36,687 nt of DNA, taken from the NCBI GenBank assembly GCA_017938625.1, contig JAGBBD010000068.1, positions 1 to 36,687 on the forward strand, written 5' to 3'. Below the pieces are notes generated by a model. It did not search any database, was not told the DNA's origin, and saw only the letters and a program-made list of their open reading frames with translations. Within the stretch, counting starts at the first letter, position 1, and every line of letters begins with the position of its first letter. Shown here piece by piece: positions 1-6,723 of the stretch. The position numbers and the translations under genes are program-made. Origin of the DNA: Oscillospiraceae bacterium. GTDB taxonomy: Bacteria > Bacillota > Clostridia > Oscillospirales > Oscillospiraceae.

Positions 1-234
1 GGACCGGGATGGACGCACCTCTGGTGCACCAGTTGTTCTGCCAAGAGCATAGCTGGGTAGCTACGTGCGGACGAGATAAACGCTGAAGGCATCTAAGCGT
101 GAAACTCTCCCTAAGATAAGATCTCTCATCCCTCGAGGAGTAAGGCTCGACGTAGACTATGTCGTTGATAGGTCAGAGGTGGAAGCGCAGTAATGTGTGT
201 AGCTGACTGATACTAATAAGCCGAGGGCTTGACC
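1..234 (+). rRNA. rrl: 23S ribosomal RNA, 3' end (partial)
   Basis: The window opens inside the last part of domain VI of 23S rRNA. The conserved 3'-terminal stretch with tactaataagccgagggctt and the closing gacc is visible, and the end is placed at about 234. The 5' part lies outside the window. A 5S gene follows on the same strand after a spacer of about 105 bases, the usual 23S-5S order. The exact mature end is estimated from the family, not seen directly. Confidence 0.95.
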
Positions 235-339
235 TTAACGGTGAAAGCAGACTCAAAGGAGCCTCTCATGAAAGCACATTGACCATGTTCAGTTTTCAGG
301 GTATATCCCTTTAGCATGGAGCGAAAGCTCCTACAGCAG

Positions 340-455
340 TTGGTGTTGATTGGGGTGTGGGTCCACCTGTTCCCATCCCGAACACAGAAGTTAAGCACAC
401 CTTCGCCGACAATACTTTGCGGGTGACTGCACGGGAAGATAGGTAACGCCAACAC
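340..455 (+). rRNA. rrf: 5S ribosomal RNA
   Basis: The stretch has the standard 5S landmarks: the central cccatcccgaacacagaag block, the ttaagcacacc arm, and complementary ends (ttggtgttg / aacgccaacac). Its length of about 116 bases fits a bacterial 5S. It lies downstream of the 23S end, as expected in an rrn operon. No tRNA gene was found between or after the rRNAs within the window. The last bases of the mature RNA also form part of the terminator stem. Confidence 0.93.
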
Positions 456-497
456 AAAAGAAAGCACACATCGAAAGATGTGTGCTTTCTTTTGTGT
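452..497 (+). terminator. rRNA operon intrinsic terminator
   Basis: A 21-bp perfect stem (452-472 with 477-497) is closed by a GAAA tetraloop, and the descending arm carries the run cttttctt-like T-rich bases. It sits directly at the 3' end of 5S rRNA and ends the rrn operon. The stem includes the last few bases of 5S, so termination and 5S 3' processing probably use the same structure. Confidence 0.9.
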
Positions 498-577
498 GAG
501 GTAATAGGTAAAAGTGAATAGCGAATAGGTGATGTGTCGGCAAAGCCGACGGATTGGGAATCAGTTCTTCCCATGCT

Positions 578-765
578 TGTCATTGCGATCGCGCCCGCAG
601 GCGCATGCAAGCGAGCAACCGCGCAAAGCGCGGCTCTTAGCGAGTCGCAGGAGCGCAGCGACCGTGGCAATCTAACGGCAGTATTGCCATTTGATACATT
701 GCATTCTGTGTCGCTATGTTTTTAGATTGCCACGGTCGGATCTTTGATCCTCCCTCGCAATGACA
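578..765. repeat. Nested inverted-repeat element (MITE-like, non-coding)
   Basis: This 188-bp stretch has perfect 11-bp outer inverted repeats (578-588 tgtcattgcga; 755-765 tcgcaatgaca) and a second perfect 16-bp inverted repeat inside (659-674 cgaccgtggcaatcta; 723-738). No plausible gene lies in it; short open frames there lack a ribosome-binding site and recognisable protein sequence. A related half-element with the same tgtcat-cgcgag ... agcgcagcgacgtggc-atct order occurs at 15633-15666, so this is a dispersed family. Most of the gene-free stretch 498-889 is this element; the rest is a small palindrome near 538-551 (tcggcaaagccga) and the promoter of the next gene. Confidence 0.8.
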
Positions 766-828
766 GATATAAATCGGCGGCTCGTGGCTGTTGTAGAGAT
801 CCCACATCTTTGGCGCATTTTGTTTCTC

Positions 829-857
829 TTTTCATCTGAAATTCTTTATGCTATAAT
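829..857 (+). promoter_or_regulatory. Putative sigma-A promoter of the first SLH gene
   Basis: A perfect TATAAT at 852-857 is preceded, 17 bp upstream, by ttttca (829-834; 4 of 6 matches to TTGACA). The start codon is about 32 bases downstream. Confidence 0.6.
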
Positions 858-889
858 GATATCGGAATTTTGACAAAGGAGAGAGGAAC

Positions 890-1837
890 ATGAAAAGAAG
901 CTTGATCTGCGTGCTGTTGGTGTTTGTGCTTGCGATAGGTGTCATTGTGCCTGCGTCTGCGGCAGGATTAGAGCATTTTGAAAAAGTCAACACATATACC
1001 AACGGTCAGTTTTCCGATGTATTCCCTTCGGACTGGTACTATGACAGTGTCAAATGTGCGTATGAACTGGGGTTGGTCAAGGGCAGCAGTGAGACAACTT
1101 TTGACCCACAGGGCAATATTACCGTTATGGAGACCATTGCGCTGGCCTGCCGTTTACATGCCATCTACACGAAAGGCACCGGTGACTTTATGCAGGGAAC
1201 TCCTTGGTATGAGGTCTATTTGGAATATGCACAAAAGAATTTGAAAATGGGTTTGCCTCGGAATTTTGATTATATGACGGTTGCGACAAGAGAGGTTTTT
1301 GCCAGTATTTTGGCATCTGCCCTGCCCAAGGATGCACTAAAGAAGATCAATCATATTGAGGCAAAGGATCTTCCTGATGGTTTCGACATCAGCGATATGT
1401 ACCGGGATGCAGTTCTGCGTCTTTACCGGGCAGGTATTGTCACAGGTAGCGATGAAAGCGGCACATTCCAGCCTCAAAGCACGATTCGCCGCTGTGAAGT
1501 AGCTGCCATTGTAACCAGAATGGCGGATACTTCTTTGAGAAAGGTGTTTGTGCCGGATAAGTATCCTGAGAAGATCCTTCTGCCTTCGGAAGAGATTTTT
1601 ATCAGCGGTGAAGTTACGGTCTACGTTGAGATTACCGGAGATCTTGCAGACGAGATCGTTTGTGAGTATTATTCCGATATGGTTGAAATCTCGTTTGGGG
1701 ACTGGGAGGCGCGTACTGGCATTATGCCGGTGATCATCAAGCCGTTGCAGAATGGAACTACGTCCCTTCGTTTCCATCTGACAGTGGAGCCGGAGGAGTT
1801 TGTCTATCTGGATGTCAACATTTCAGGGCTGGAATAA
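890..1837 (+). CDS. S-layer homology (SLH) domain exported protein
   Basis: A 315-residue protein with a Sec signal peptide (MKRS, a hydrophobic core, then a likely cleavage after PASA at about residue 24). Three SLH-type repeats follow: residues about 40-95 (FSDVFPSDWYYDSVKCAYELG...), about 105-150, degenerate, and about 165-210, ending in REVAAI-like RCEVAAIVTRM. SLH repeats usually bind pyruvylated secondary cell-wall polymer and hold proteins on the surface. The C-terminal 100 residues look like a beta-rich module and were not recognised. The start is supported by a strong aaaggagagagg ribosome-binding site. A second SLH protein of similar layout lies at 14736. Confident about SLH; no function beyond surface attachment can be assigned. 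Confidence 0.85.
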   Translation: MKRSLICVLLVFVLAIGVIVPASAAGLEHFEKVNTYTNGQFSDVFPSDWYYDSVKCAYELGLVKGSSETTFDPQGNITVMETIALACRLHAIYTKGTGDFMQGTPWYEVYLEYAQKNLKMGLPRNFDYMTVATREVFASILASALPKDALKKINHIEAKDLPDGFDISDMYRDAVLRLYRAGIVTGSDESGTFQPQSTIRRCEVAAIVTRMADTSLRKVFVPDKYPEKILLPSEEIFISGEVTVYVEITGDLADEIVCEYYSDMVEISFGDWEARTGIMPVIIKPLQNGTTSLRFHLTVEPEEFVYLDVNISGLE

Positions 1838-1839
1838 TC

Positions 1840-1877
1840 AAAACGGACTAAAGGCAGAGTGCCTTTAGTCCGTTTTT
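1840..1877. terminator. Bidirectional intrinsic terminator
   Basis: A 17-bp stem (aaaacggactaaaggca, loop gag, then its complement) has A-rich bases before and five T after it. It serves the SLH gene on the plus strand and the converging glycosidase-like gene on the minus strand; the last codons of the latter lie inside the stem. Confidence 0.9.
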
Positions 1878-2947
1878 GATTTCACGATGGGAATACAGAT
1901 ATTAAATGTGTGACTTATGGGAGTGCTTTCCAGCGCGGCGCAGGCGGCAAGGGAGCGTGTGGCGCTGCCCTGCGCGGGGGCTGGAGATGCTGCTTCCTCA
2001 TACAAGGCGCAGGCAGAGCGCAGGCACACAGGCTTGCCATCTTCCAGATACAGCTGAGGCCGCTCCAGATGGCGCACCTCAAAGTCTGTGCCGTCTTCCC
2101 ATGTCAGATGCCTGGTATAGGCAAGGGTGTGTTCTGCAGGCTGCCATGAGATACCGTCCTCACATTCAAACAGGGCCACTTGATTTTTGCCGGCCTTGGT
2201 GAAGTACCCGTGGAAATCCTTAGCAAGACAATAAAACCTGCCGTTTTCAAACCAGATAAAGGCATCCTCCACAGACCAGTCGTTTTCCGGATTTTGCAAA
2301 ATGGGCTTGCCGTATTTGCGGAAGGGGCCGAGGGGATGATCTGCCACAGCCATGCCGCAGACCACAGCGCCGCCGCGCGGCAGTTCACCTTCAGCGGAAA
2401 CGGCTTTGTAGATCATGTAAAATCTGCCGTCGCCGCCTCGTGTTACGCTGGGGTTGGAGGTCATAAGAGAGTCAAAAGAGTTTGGCGTTATGTCAACCAC
2501 TGGTGTTTCACTGTGTGTCCATGGGCCTGCCGGATGCTCTGCCACGGCCACGCCAATGCGCTGGTGGTTGCGATGGGTCCAGTAGGAACCGTCGCCGTAA
2601 TTGCCCATGTAGTACATATAGTACTTTCCATCCTGGCGAATGACGCTGGGGTTGTGGATCACATCCGCATCCCAGCCGTGTCCCGAGCCTTCCAAGGCGA
2701 TGCCGCGGTAGCGGAAGCCACCGTAGGGGTTATCGCTGACGGCATAGCCTACCTTGGAATACTTGACCCAGCCCTCATAAAAATCTTCACCCTTGGGCCA
2801 GAAGGAAAAGTAGAGGTAGTACAGTCCGTCGTCACCTTTTGTCTGAGTACCGCACCAGACAAAGTGCCCTTCCATCTCGAAGATGGAGTCTTTGCAAACC
2901 TTACCCAGCCGTTCTTTCATATTCATAAGCTGCGTTTTATCGGACAT
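1865..2947 (-). CDS. Five-bladed beta-propeller glycoside hydrolase-like protein (GH43/GH32-like)
   Basis: A protein of about 360 residues without a signal peptide, so probably cytoplasmic. It repeats the blade signature of the GH43/32/62/68/117 propeller folds: HNPSVIRQDGKYYMYYMG, SNPSVTRGGDGRFYMIYK, VEDAFIWFENGRFYCLAKD and LERPQLYLEDGKP. Acidic residues at blade entrances (DADVIHNP, SVEDAF, HLERP) are candidates for the active site, but the substrate cannot be read from sequence. Near the C-terminus an Ala/Ser-rich insertion precedes a typical family ending (HTFNICIPI). The start at 2947 overlaps the stop of the upstream FAD oxidoreductase by 11 bases, suggesting translational coupling; starts at 2926 or 2920 are alternatives with no better ribosome-binding site. 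Probably works with the oxidoreductase on a sugar or glycoside. Confidence 0.7.
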   Translation of the reverse strand: MSDKTQLMNMKERLGKVCKDSIFEMEGHFVWCGTQTKGDDGLYYLYFSFWPKGEDFYEGWVKYSKVGYAVSDNPYGGFRYRGIALEGSGHGWDADVIHNPSVIRQDGKYYMYYMGNYGDGSYWTHRNHQRIGVAVAEHPAGPWTHSETPVVDITPNSFDSLMTSNPSVTRGGDGRFYMIYKAVSAEGELPRGGAVVCGMAVADHPLGPFRKYGKPILQNPENDWSVEDAFIWFENGRFYCLAKDFHGYFTKAGKNQVALFECEDGISWQPAEHTLAYTRHLTWEDGTDFEVRHLERPQLYLEDGKPVCLRSACALYEEAASPAPAQGSATRSLAACAALESTPISHTFNICIPIVKSKTD

Positions 2948-4646
2948 CCACGCTGAAAATGTTGACAGCGTCCGCACCGTGGGTGGAAATGGGGATGATT
3001 CTGATGCCGCCGCAGCGTACCTTTGCGGGAATGATCAGCAGTCGCTGGTGATTGTCCGTCATATGGCAGATGGTAGCGCCATCGGTGGTCTCGATCCGCA
3101 GTTCCCGTACCAGCGTTTCGGGAATGTGCACCGTGGGCTGCTCCAGAGGATAATTGGCAAGGGTGGGCTTTTCGGGAAGACACCCCTGTGCACCGACAGT
3201 TTTTCTGTCCAGATCAGAGTCCAGAATGATGCGGATCTCAGAAAGCTCATATTCCTTGTCAAAGGTGATCTCAATGGTGTCGCCGGCTTTGCCGGTCCAG
3301 AAATTGCCCTCACCGCGGTCGTGACCATTGATCAGAGCGGCGGGGACGTTTGCGTGCTTCATGATCTCGGAAGGCTCCATGGTAAAGCCGGGCAGGAAGC
3401 AGCCGTCGGCCATGAGCGTCTGCTGCAAAAGTTTTATGTCAACCTCTCTGGGAGTGCCCTTTGTCAGAGCAGCAGCTGTACCGACCGCCTGACCAATGGT
3501 GGCACAGGTGGCCATGACACGGGTGGCGCTCATGGCGGAGTGGGTCACGGAGATGTTTCTGCCAGCGCAGAAGAGGTTATTGATGTTTTTGGAATACAGG
3601 CACCGATAGGAGATGCCAAAGGGCGAGGGGGCGGGATGGAAGGTGTTGGGCGGCTCATGGGTGTCGATACCCTTGGGGTTGTGATCGTCCATGGTCCAGC
3701 CGCCAAATGCCACGGTGTCGTGAAATTTGCCGCCTGCGGAAATGTCGTTCTGAGTCATGACATAGTCGCCGATGTAGCGGCGGCTCTCACGCTTGCCGGG
3801 AAGATACCCGACCCAGTCCAGCTCCCAGTTTTCCGCATCACAGTCACCGGAGTTCTTGATATAGTCCCACATGCCGTAAGCCAGCGCAACCAGATTGTCA
3901 CGCAGACTTTCCGCGTCATCAATGGTGTGCTGCATGCCGCCCAGCTCCAGATACCAGTAGTTTTCCGCCACATCGTCCAAAGAGCCGAAACGGTGGACAA
4001 GATCTTCCTTGGTCAGCTTTCTTGCCCACTTGGGGGCAATGAAGGGGCGCGGCTCGTTCATCTGCCGTGCCTGAATGAGGCAGGTGTTTCCCATGGTTCG
4101 CTCGTCTGCCTGCTCCGGTGCGATGCTCTCGCCGTAAAGACTGCGTGCTTCTCTGCCCATGGTGTGCTCTGCGCCGGTGAGAGGCGCCAGAATGCTGTCG
4201 CCGGAGCAGTCTGCAAAGTATTTTGCGGTGACGGTATGGAAGCTCTGGGTCGTGCCCTGCCAGCCGGTGACAGACTGGATGCTGCTGCCGTCCATCCGGC
4301 AGTCGCAGCAGGAGCAGTTGAGCAGGTATGTGATGTTCTCTTCCTGCTTGATGGCCTCAAACAGCACGCTGTCCCACACGGGGAAGGTGCGGTAGGGATT
4401 GCGGTAGTAGTTTTCCAAAGTGAGCTCTTCCAGAATACCGGTCTCCCGGTTGTTGGAGCCATGAGCGCCGGAGACCCACATGCGCACCTCGGAGGAGGTG
4501 TTGCCGCCAAACATGGGCCGGTCATGCATGAGCACGACCTTCAGACCGTGGCGCGCCGCGGCAATGGCGGCACACATACCTGCCAGACCGCCGCCGACCA
4601 CGCACAGGTCACAGGAATGTGTCAGATTTTTAAGTTTTGAATTCAT
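2937..4646 (-). CDS. FAD-dependent oxidoreductase with C-terminal discoidin-like domain
   Basis: A 569-residue cytoplasmic protein of the FAD_oxidored (PF12831) type. A dinucleotide-binding fold starts at residue about 13 (CDLCVVGGGLAGMCAAIAAA) and ends with an acidic beta-strand (VVLMHDRPMFGG). The family motif FADCSGDSILA follows at about 178-188, and a second FAD contact (FCAGRNISVTHSAM...IGQAVGTAAAL) at about 385-420. Residues about 440-569 look like a discoidin/F5-8C beta-sandwich that may bind sugar. Relatives occur in carbohydrate-use loci of gut bacteria; the substrate is unknown. The ribosome-binding site aggagg (minus strand of 4656-4661) supports the start. It is the first gene of a two-gene operon with the propeller protein, divergent from an AraC-type regulator. 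Confidence 0.8.
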   Translation of the reverse strand: MNSKLKNLTHSCDLCVVGGGLAGMCAAIAAARHGLKVVLMHDRPMFGGNTSSEVRMWVSGAHGSNNRETGILEELTLENYYRNPYRTFPVWDSVLFEAIKQEENITYLLNCSCCDCRMDGSSIQSVTGWQGTTQSFHTVTAKYFADCSGDSILAPLTGAEHTMGREARSLYGESIAPEQADERTMGNTCLIQARQMNEPRPFIAPKWARKLTKEDLVHRFGSLDDVAENYWYLELGGMQHTIDDAESLRDNLVALAYGMWDYIKNSGDCDAENWELDWVGYLPGKRESRRYIGDYVMTQNDISAGGKFHDTVAFGGWTMDDHNPKGIDTHEPPNTFHPAPSPFGISYRCLYSKNINNLFCAGRNISVTHSAMSATRVMATCATIGQAVGTAAALTKGTPREVDIKLLQQTLMADGCFLPGFTMEPSEIMKHANVPAALINGHDRGEGNFWTGKAGDTIEITFDKEYELSEIRIILDSDLDRKTVGAQGCLPEKPTLANYPLEQPTVHIPETLVRELRIETTDGATICHMTDNHQRLLIIPAKVRCGGIRIIPISTHGADAVNIFSVDVR

Positions 4647-4660
4647 GGAGAAATTCCTCC

Positions 4661-4688
4661 TTGCACTTTTATGTCTTTATTATATAAT
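4661..4688 (+). promoter_or_regulatory. Divergent promoter region of regulator and oxidoreductase operon
   Basis: The 97-bp region between the two divergent genes holds tttattatataatgga. TATAAT on the plus strand is at 4683-4688, with a poor -35 (ttgcac, 16-bp spacing). A minus-strand TATAAT overlaps it (4679-4684) without a good -35, which fits promoters that need an activator. Firm for the -10 boxes only. Confidence 0.5.
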
Positions 4689-4706
4689 GGATATAAGAGG
4701 AAATGT

Positions 4707-4734
4707 CTGCAAGAAAACTTTAAAATCCTGCAAG
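4707..4734 (+). promoter_or_regulatory. Candidate AraC-type operator (direct repeat, 21-bp period)
   Basis: The heptamer ctgcaag occurs at 4707-4713 and again at 4728-4734, exactly 21 bp apart (two helical turns), in the same orientation and separated by an A/T-rich spacer. This is the geometry expected for two half-sites of an AraC-family dimer. The second copy overlaps the ribosome-binding site of the regulator, so binding could also limit its own expression. The role is inferred. Confidence 0.5.
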
Positions 4735-4743
4735 GAGTAAGCT

Positions 4744-5463
4744 ATGCTGCAAGATGCCATCAAGTATCTGGAATATCTGGAAAACGTGTGCGGTCTCAGC
4801 GTCAGCATCCACACGCCTACCGCCAATGCCGATCCTGTGATCGATTCCATGGCACCCTATAATATCCACCGAAGTCCTTTCTGCCTGTCCGTGAAGGAAA
4901 GTGTCCATCGCCATCGGCAGTGCCTTGCCCACCAACAGCAGGTGCGGAAAAAGTGTACGGAGCCTGTGTTTTGCGTCACCTGTCCCTTTGGCGTGGGGGA
5001 GTATATCGTGCCCATCTGCCGTGAGGAGGCATTGCTGGGCTACCTTGCTGTGAGCACACAGGAACGAGAGCAGACTGTGCGAACCCTGCTGCGTCCCTTG
5101 GCGGCCATGCTCTCACTTGTGCTGGAGCCGTCGCCTCACGGAGAAAACAACGATCTGTATCAGCATATCCTTGCTGTGATCCACGGAAATCTGGACAAGA
5201 AACTGACCATTGAACAAGTGGCACAGCAGTGCTACTGCAGCGCCTCCATGGTGAGCCATCTGTTCAAAAGCCGTTCGGGTACCACGGTCAACCGCTATAT
5301 CACGGAGCAGAAAATGCGAAAGGCAAAGCAGCTTCTGGAGCAGGGACGGGGCATTTCCGAAACGGCACAGCTGTGCGGCTATGAGGATGCCAATTATTTT
5401 ATCTCGGTCTTTAAGCGCCGCTTTGGACTGCCGCCCATGCGGTATCAAAAAAGCAGTCGGTGA
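4744..5463 (+). CDS. AraC-family regulator with PocR-like sensor domain
   Basis: A 239-residue protein. The N-terminal ~125 residues resemble the PocR sensory module: a small PAS-like fold rich in Cys (FCLSV, QCLAH, KKCTEPVFCVTCPFG) followed by EYIVPICREEALLGYLAVS. The C-terminal ~100 residues (about 138-236) form a standard AraC double helix-turn-helix: LTIEQVAQQCYCSASMVSHLFK, then ISETAQLCGYEDANYFISVFKRRFG and the closing PMRYQ. It is divergent from the FAD oxidoreductase/propeller operon and so is the likely local regulator, probably sensing a small metabolite. The start ATG has a well-placed aaggag. Confident about the family; the ligand is unknown. Confidence 0.88.
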   Translation: MLQDAIKYLEYLENVCGLSVSIHTPTANADPVIDSMAPYNIHRSPFCLSVKESVHRHRQCLAHQQQVRKKCTEPVFCVTCPFGVGEYIVPICREEALLGYLAVSTQEREQTVRTLLRPLAAMLSLVLEPSPHGENNDLYQHILAVIHGNLDKKLTIEQVAQQCYCSASMVSHLFKSRSGTTVNRYITEQKMRKAKQLLEQGRGISETAQLCGYEDANYFISVFKRRFGLPPMRYQKSSR

Positions 5464-5488
5464 CATTTTCCGTGATCTGTGCTATACT
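5460..5488 (+). promoter_or_regulatory. Putative sigma-A promoter of the DUF2500-like gene
   Basis: gtgaca (5460-5465, 5 of 6 matches) and tatact (5483-5488, 5 of 6) are separated by 17 bp. The -35 overlaps the stop codon of the AraC-type regulator, so the downstream gene is probably expressed independently. Confidence 0.7.
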
Positions 5489-5513
5489 GACCTTATCTTA
5501 TGGAGGGATACAT

Positions 5514-5867
5514 ATGGACTTTGGATTTCAGATGTTCAACATTATGGGGATCATTGTGCCTGTTTTCATGCTTGTGATACTGGGCGTGTTTGCAGCGACC
5601 TTTATCAAGGGCGTTTCCGGATGGAATAAAAACAACAAGGCACCCAGATTGACTGTACCTGCAACAGTGGTTGGAAAACGCATCAGCGTGTCCCGCGGCG
5701 GGGAGCATCACCATGGCTCTACCTACTATTATGTGACCTTTCAGGTGGAGAGTGGTGATCGGATGGAACTGCAGCTGCAAGGGAATCAATATGGTCTGAT
5801 CGTAGAAGGCGACCACGGAAAGCTGACATTCCAGGGAACGAGATTTTTAAACTTTGAACGGACATAA
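5514..5867 (+). CDS. DUF2500-like membrane-anchored protein
   Basis: A 117-residue protein with one N-terminal membrane segment (about residues 8-32, IMGIIVPVFMLVILGVFAATF). A small soluble beta-rich domain follows: VPATVVGKRISVSRGG, a His-rich turn (GEHHHGS), TYYYVTFQVESGDRMELQLQG and the closing GDHGKLTFQGTRFLNFER. This pattern matches DUF2500 proteins as I remember them; function unknown. The ATG at 5514 is preferred over an upstream in-frame GTG at 5460 because of the ggaggg ribosome-binding site just ahead and because the promoter overlaps the upstream choice. It has its own promoter and terminator, so it is monocistronic. Confidence 0.75.
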   Translation: MDFGFQMFNIMGIIVPVFMLVILGVFAATFIKGVSGWNKNNKAPRLTVPATVVGKRISVSRGGEHHHGSTYYYVTFQVESGDRMELQLQGNQYGLIVEGDHGKLTFQGTRFLNFERT

Positions 5868-5902
5868 AAGCATCGCGTCTGCACGGCAGACGCGATGCTT
5901 TT
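5866..5902. terminator. Bidirectional intrinsic terminator
   Basis: A 17-bp perfect stem (aaaagcatcgcgtctgc, loop acg, complement ending in gctttta) lies between converging genes. A-rich and T-rich flanks on the two sides allow it to work in both directions. Confidence 0.92.
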
Positions 5903-6383
5903 ATTTAAAAAATCCAATGTTTTCCTCGGAGGGGGAGCCGTCTGCAAGGATCAGCTCTCTCAGGTCTTCATAAAGATCAGAAGCTGCCTGATAAAAGGCA
6001 GATGTCTTTTTTCCTGTGGCGGCGTAGCCATCAAAGCCCACCACAAGACCGCCTTCATAGATGTAAAACTCATACAGCTCTCCAAAGTGGATGGTGATCC
6101 ACAGGGCTTCTTCCGTGGGGCGGGCCTTTGTTTTTTCCATGGAAGAGAACAGAACCGCCACTTCCGGCGAAGAAGGAAGAATGTATGGGCGATCTTCCAG
6201 CTTTACATACAGTTCTTCGGCCTGTTCCAGCTTTTCCGTCAGCGTTTGGCAGGAAAGCTCCGGGTTGTCGGTCTTTACGGCAAACCGCAGAAAGATAAGC
6301 AGAAATGCCAGCAAGACGACGCCCACCAGACCGTAGAGAATGGCTAAATTGCGCTTTGCCTTATTCAGCTCTGCTTTCGTCAT
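5901..6383 (-). CDS. Hypothetical single-pass membrane protein
   Basis: A 160-residue protein with a short basic N-terminus, one membrane helix (about residues 13-34, NLAILYGLVGVVLLAFLLIFL) and an extracytoplasmic domain of about 125 residues. I do not recognise the family. It is the last gene of the minus-strand operon that begins with the GTPase-nuclease fusion; its start overlaps the preceding membrane-protein gene by 23 bases, so translation is probably coupled. A role linked to the GTPase is possible by position only. Confidence 0.6.
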   Translation of the reverse strand: MTKAELNKAKRNLAILYGLVGVVLLAFLLIFLRFAVKTDNPELSCQTLTEKLEQAEELYVKLEDRPYILPSSPEVAVLFSSMEKTKARPTEEALWITIHFGELYEFYIYEGGLVVGFDGYAATGKKTSAFYQAASDLYEDLRELILADGSPSEENIGFFK

Positions 6384-6723
6384 GGTGCTTCCTTCTTTCC
6401 AGCAGCCGGGTGATCACCATGGCAAGAAGCCCAATGAGAAGATACCCGGCGGCATAAATATAAAGCTCCGGCACAAATTCTGCCACGCAGACACAGAAGC
6501 ACAGAGGCATGGCGGCTGCTGCGGCAACAGGCATCCACCAAAGACGCGGCAGATCTGTTCCTGCGAGTACGCCCACGACTGCGCAGATCAGAGGATCTGC
6601 GGCAAAGAACAGAAGAAAGCAGATGCTCATGCCTGCCATACCGGCAAAGGTCACAGACAGAAAGGGAATGAGCAAAAACGCAGTCAGACAAAGACCGGCG
6701 GACAGTAAAAGCTTTCTTTTCAT
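6361..6723 (-). CDS. Hypothetical polytopic membrane protein
   Basis: A 120-residue very hydrophobic protein with about four membrane segments (residues roughly 5-25, 28-58, 62-85 and 88-110) and a charged C-terminal tail (RLLERRKHHDESRAE). The family was not recognised. Its ATG overlaps the stop codon of the upstream GTPase gene by 4 bases (ATGA), and the GTPase's last codons contain the ggaggg ribosome-binding site, so it is very likely made in step with the GTPase. Shown to be a gene by this coupling rather than by homology. Confidence 0.6.
   Translation of the reverse strand: MKRKLLLSAGLCLTAFLLIPFLSVTFAGMAGMSICFLLFFAADPLICAVVGVLAGTDLPRLWWMPVAAAAAMPLCFCVCVAEFVPELYIYAAGYLLIGLLAMVITRLLERRKHHDESRAE

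Noticed and set aside
234-540. tRNA genes in or after the rrn operon
   Set aside because: No cloverleaf or T-loop (gttcgaatc-like) sequence was found in the spacers.
534-725. Small plus-strand open frame
   Set aside because: It lies within the inverted-repeat element, has no ribosome-binding site and its translation resembles no protein.
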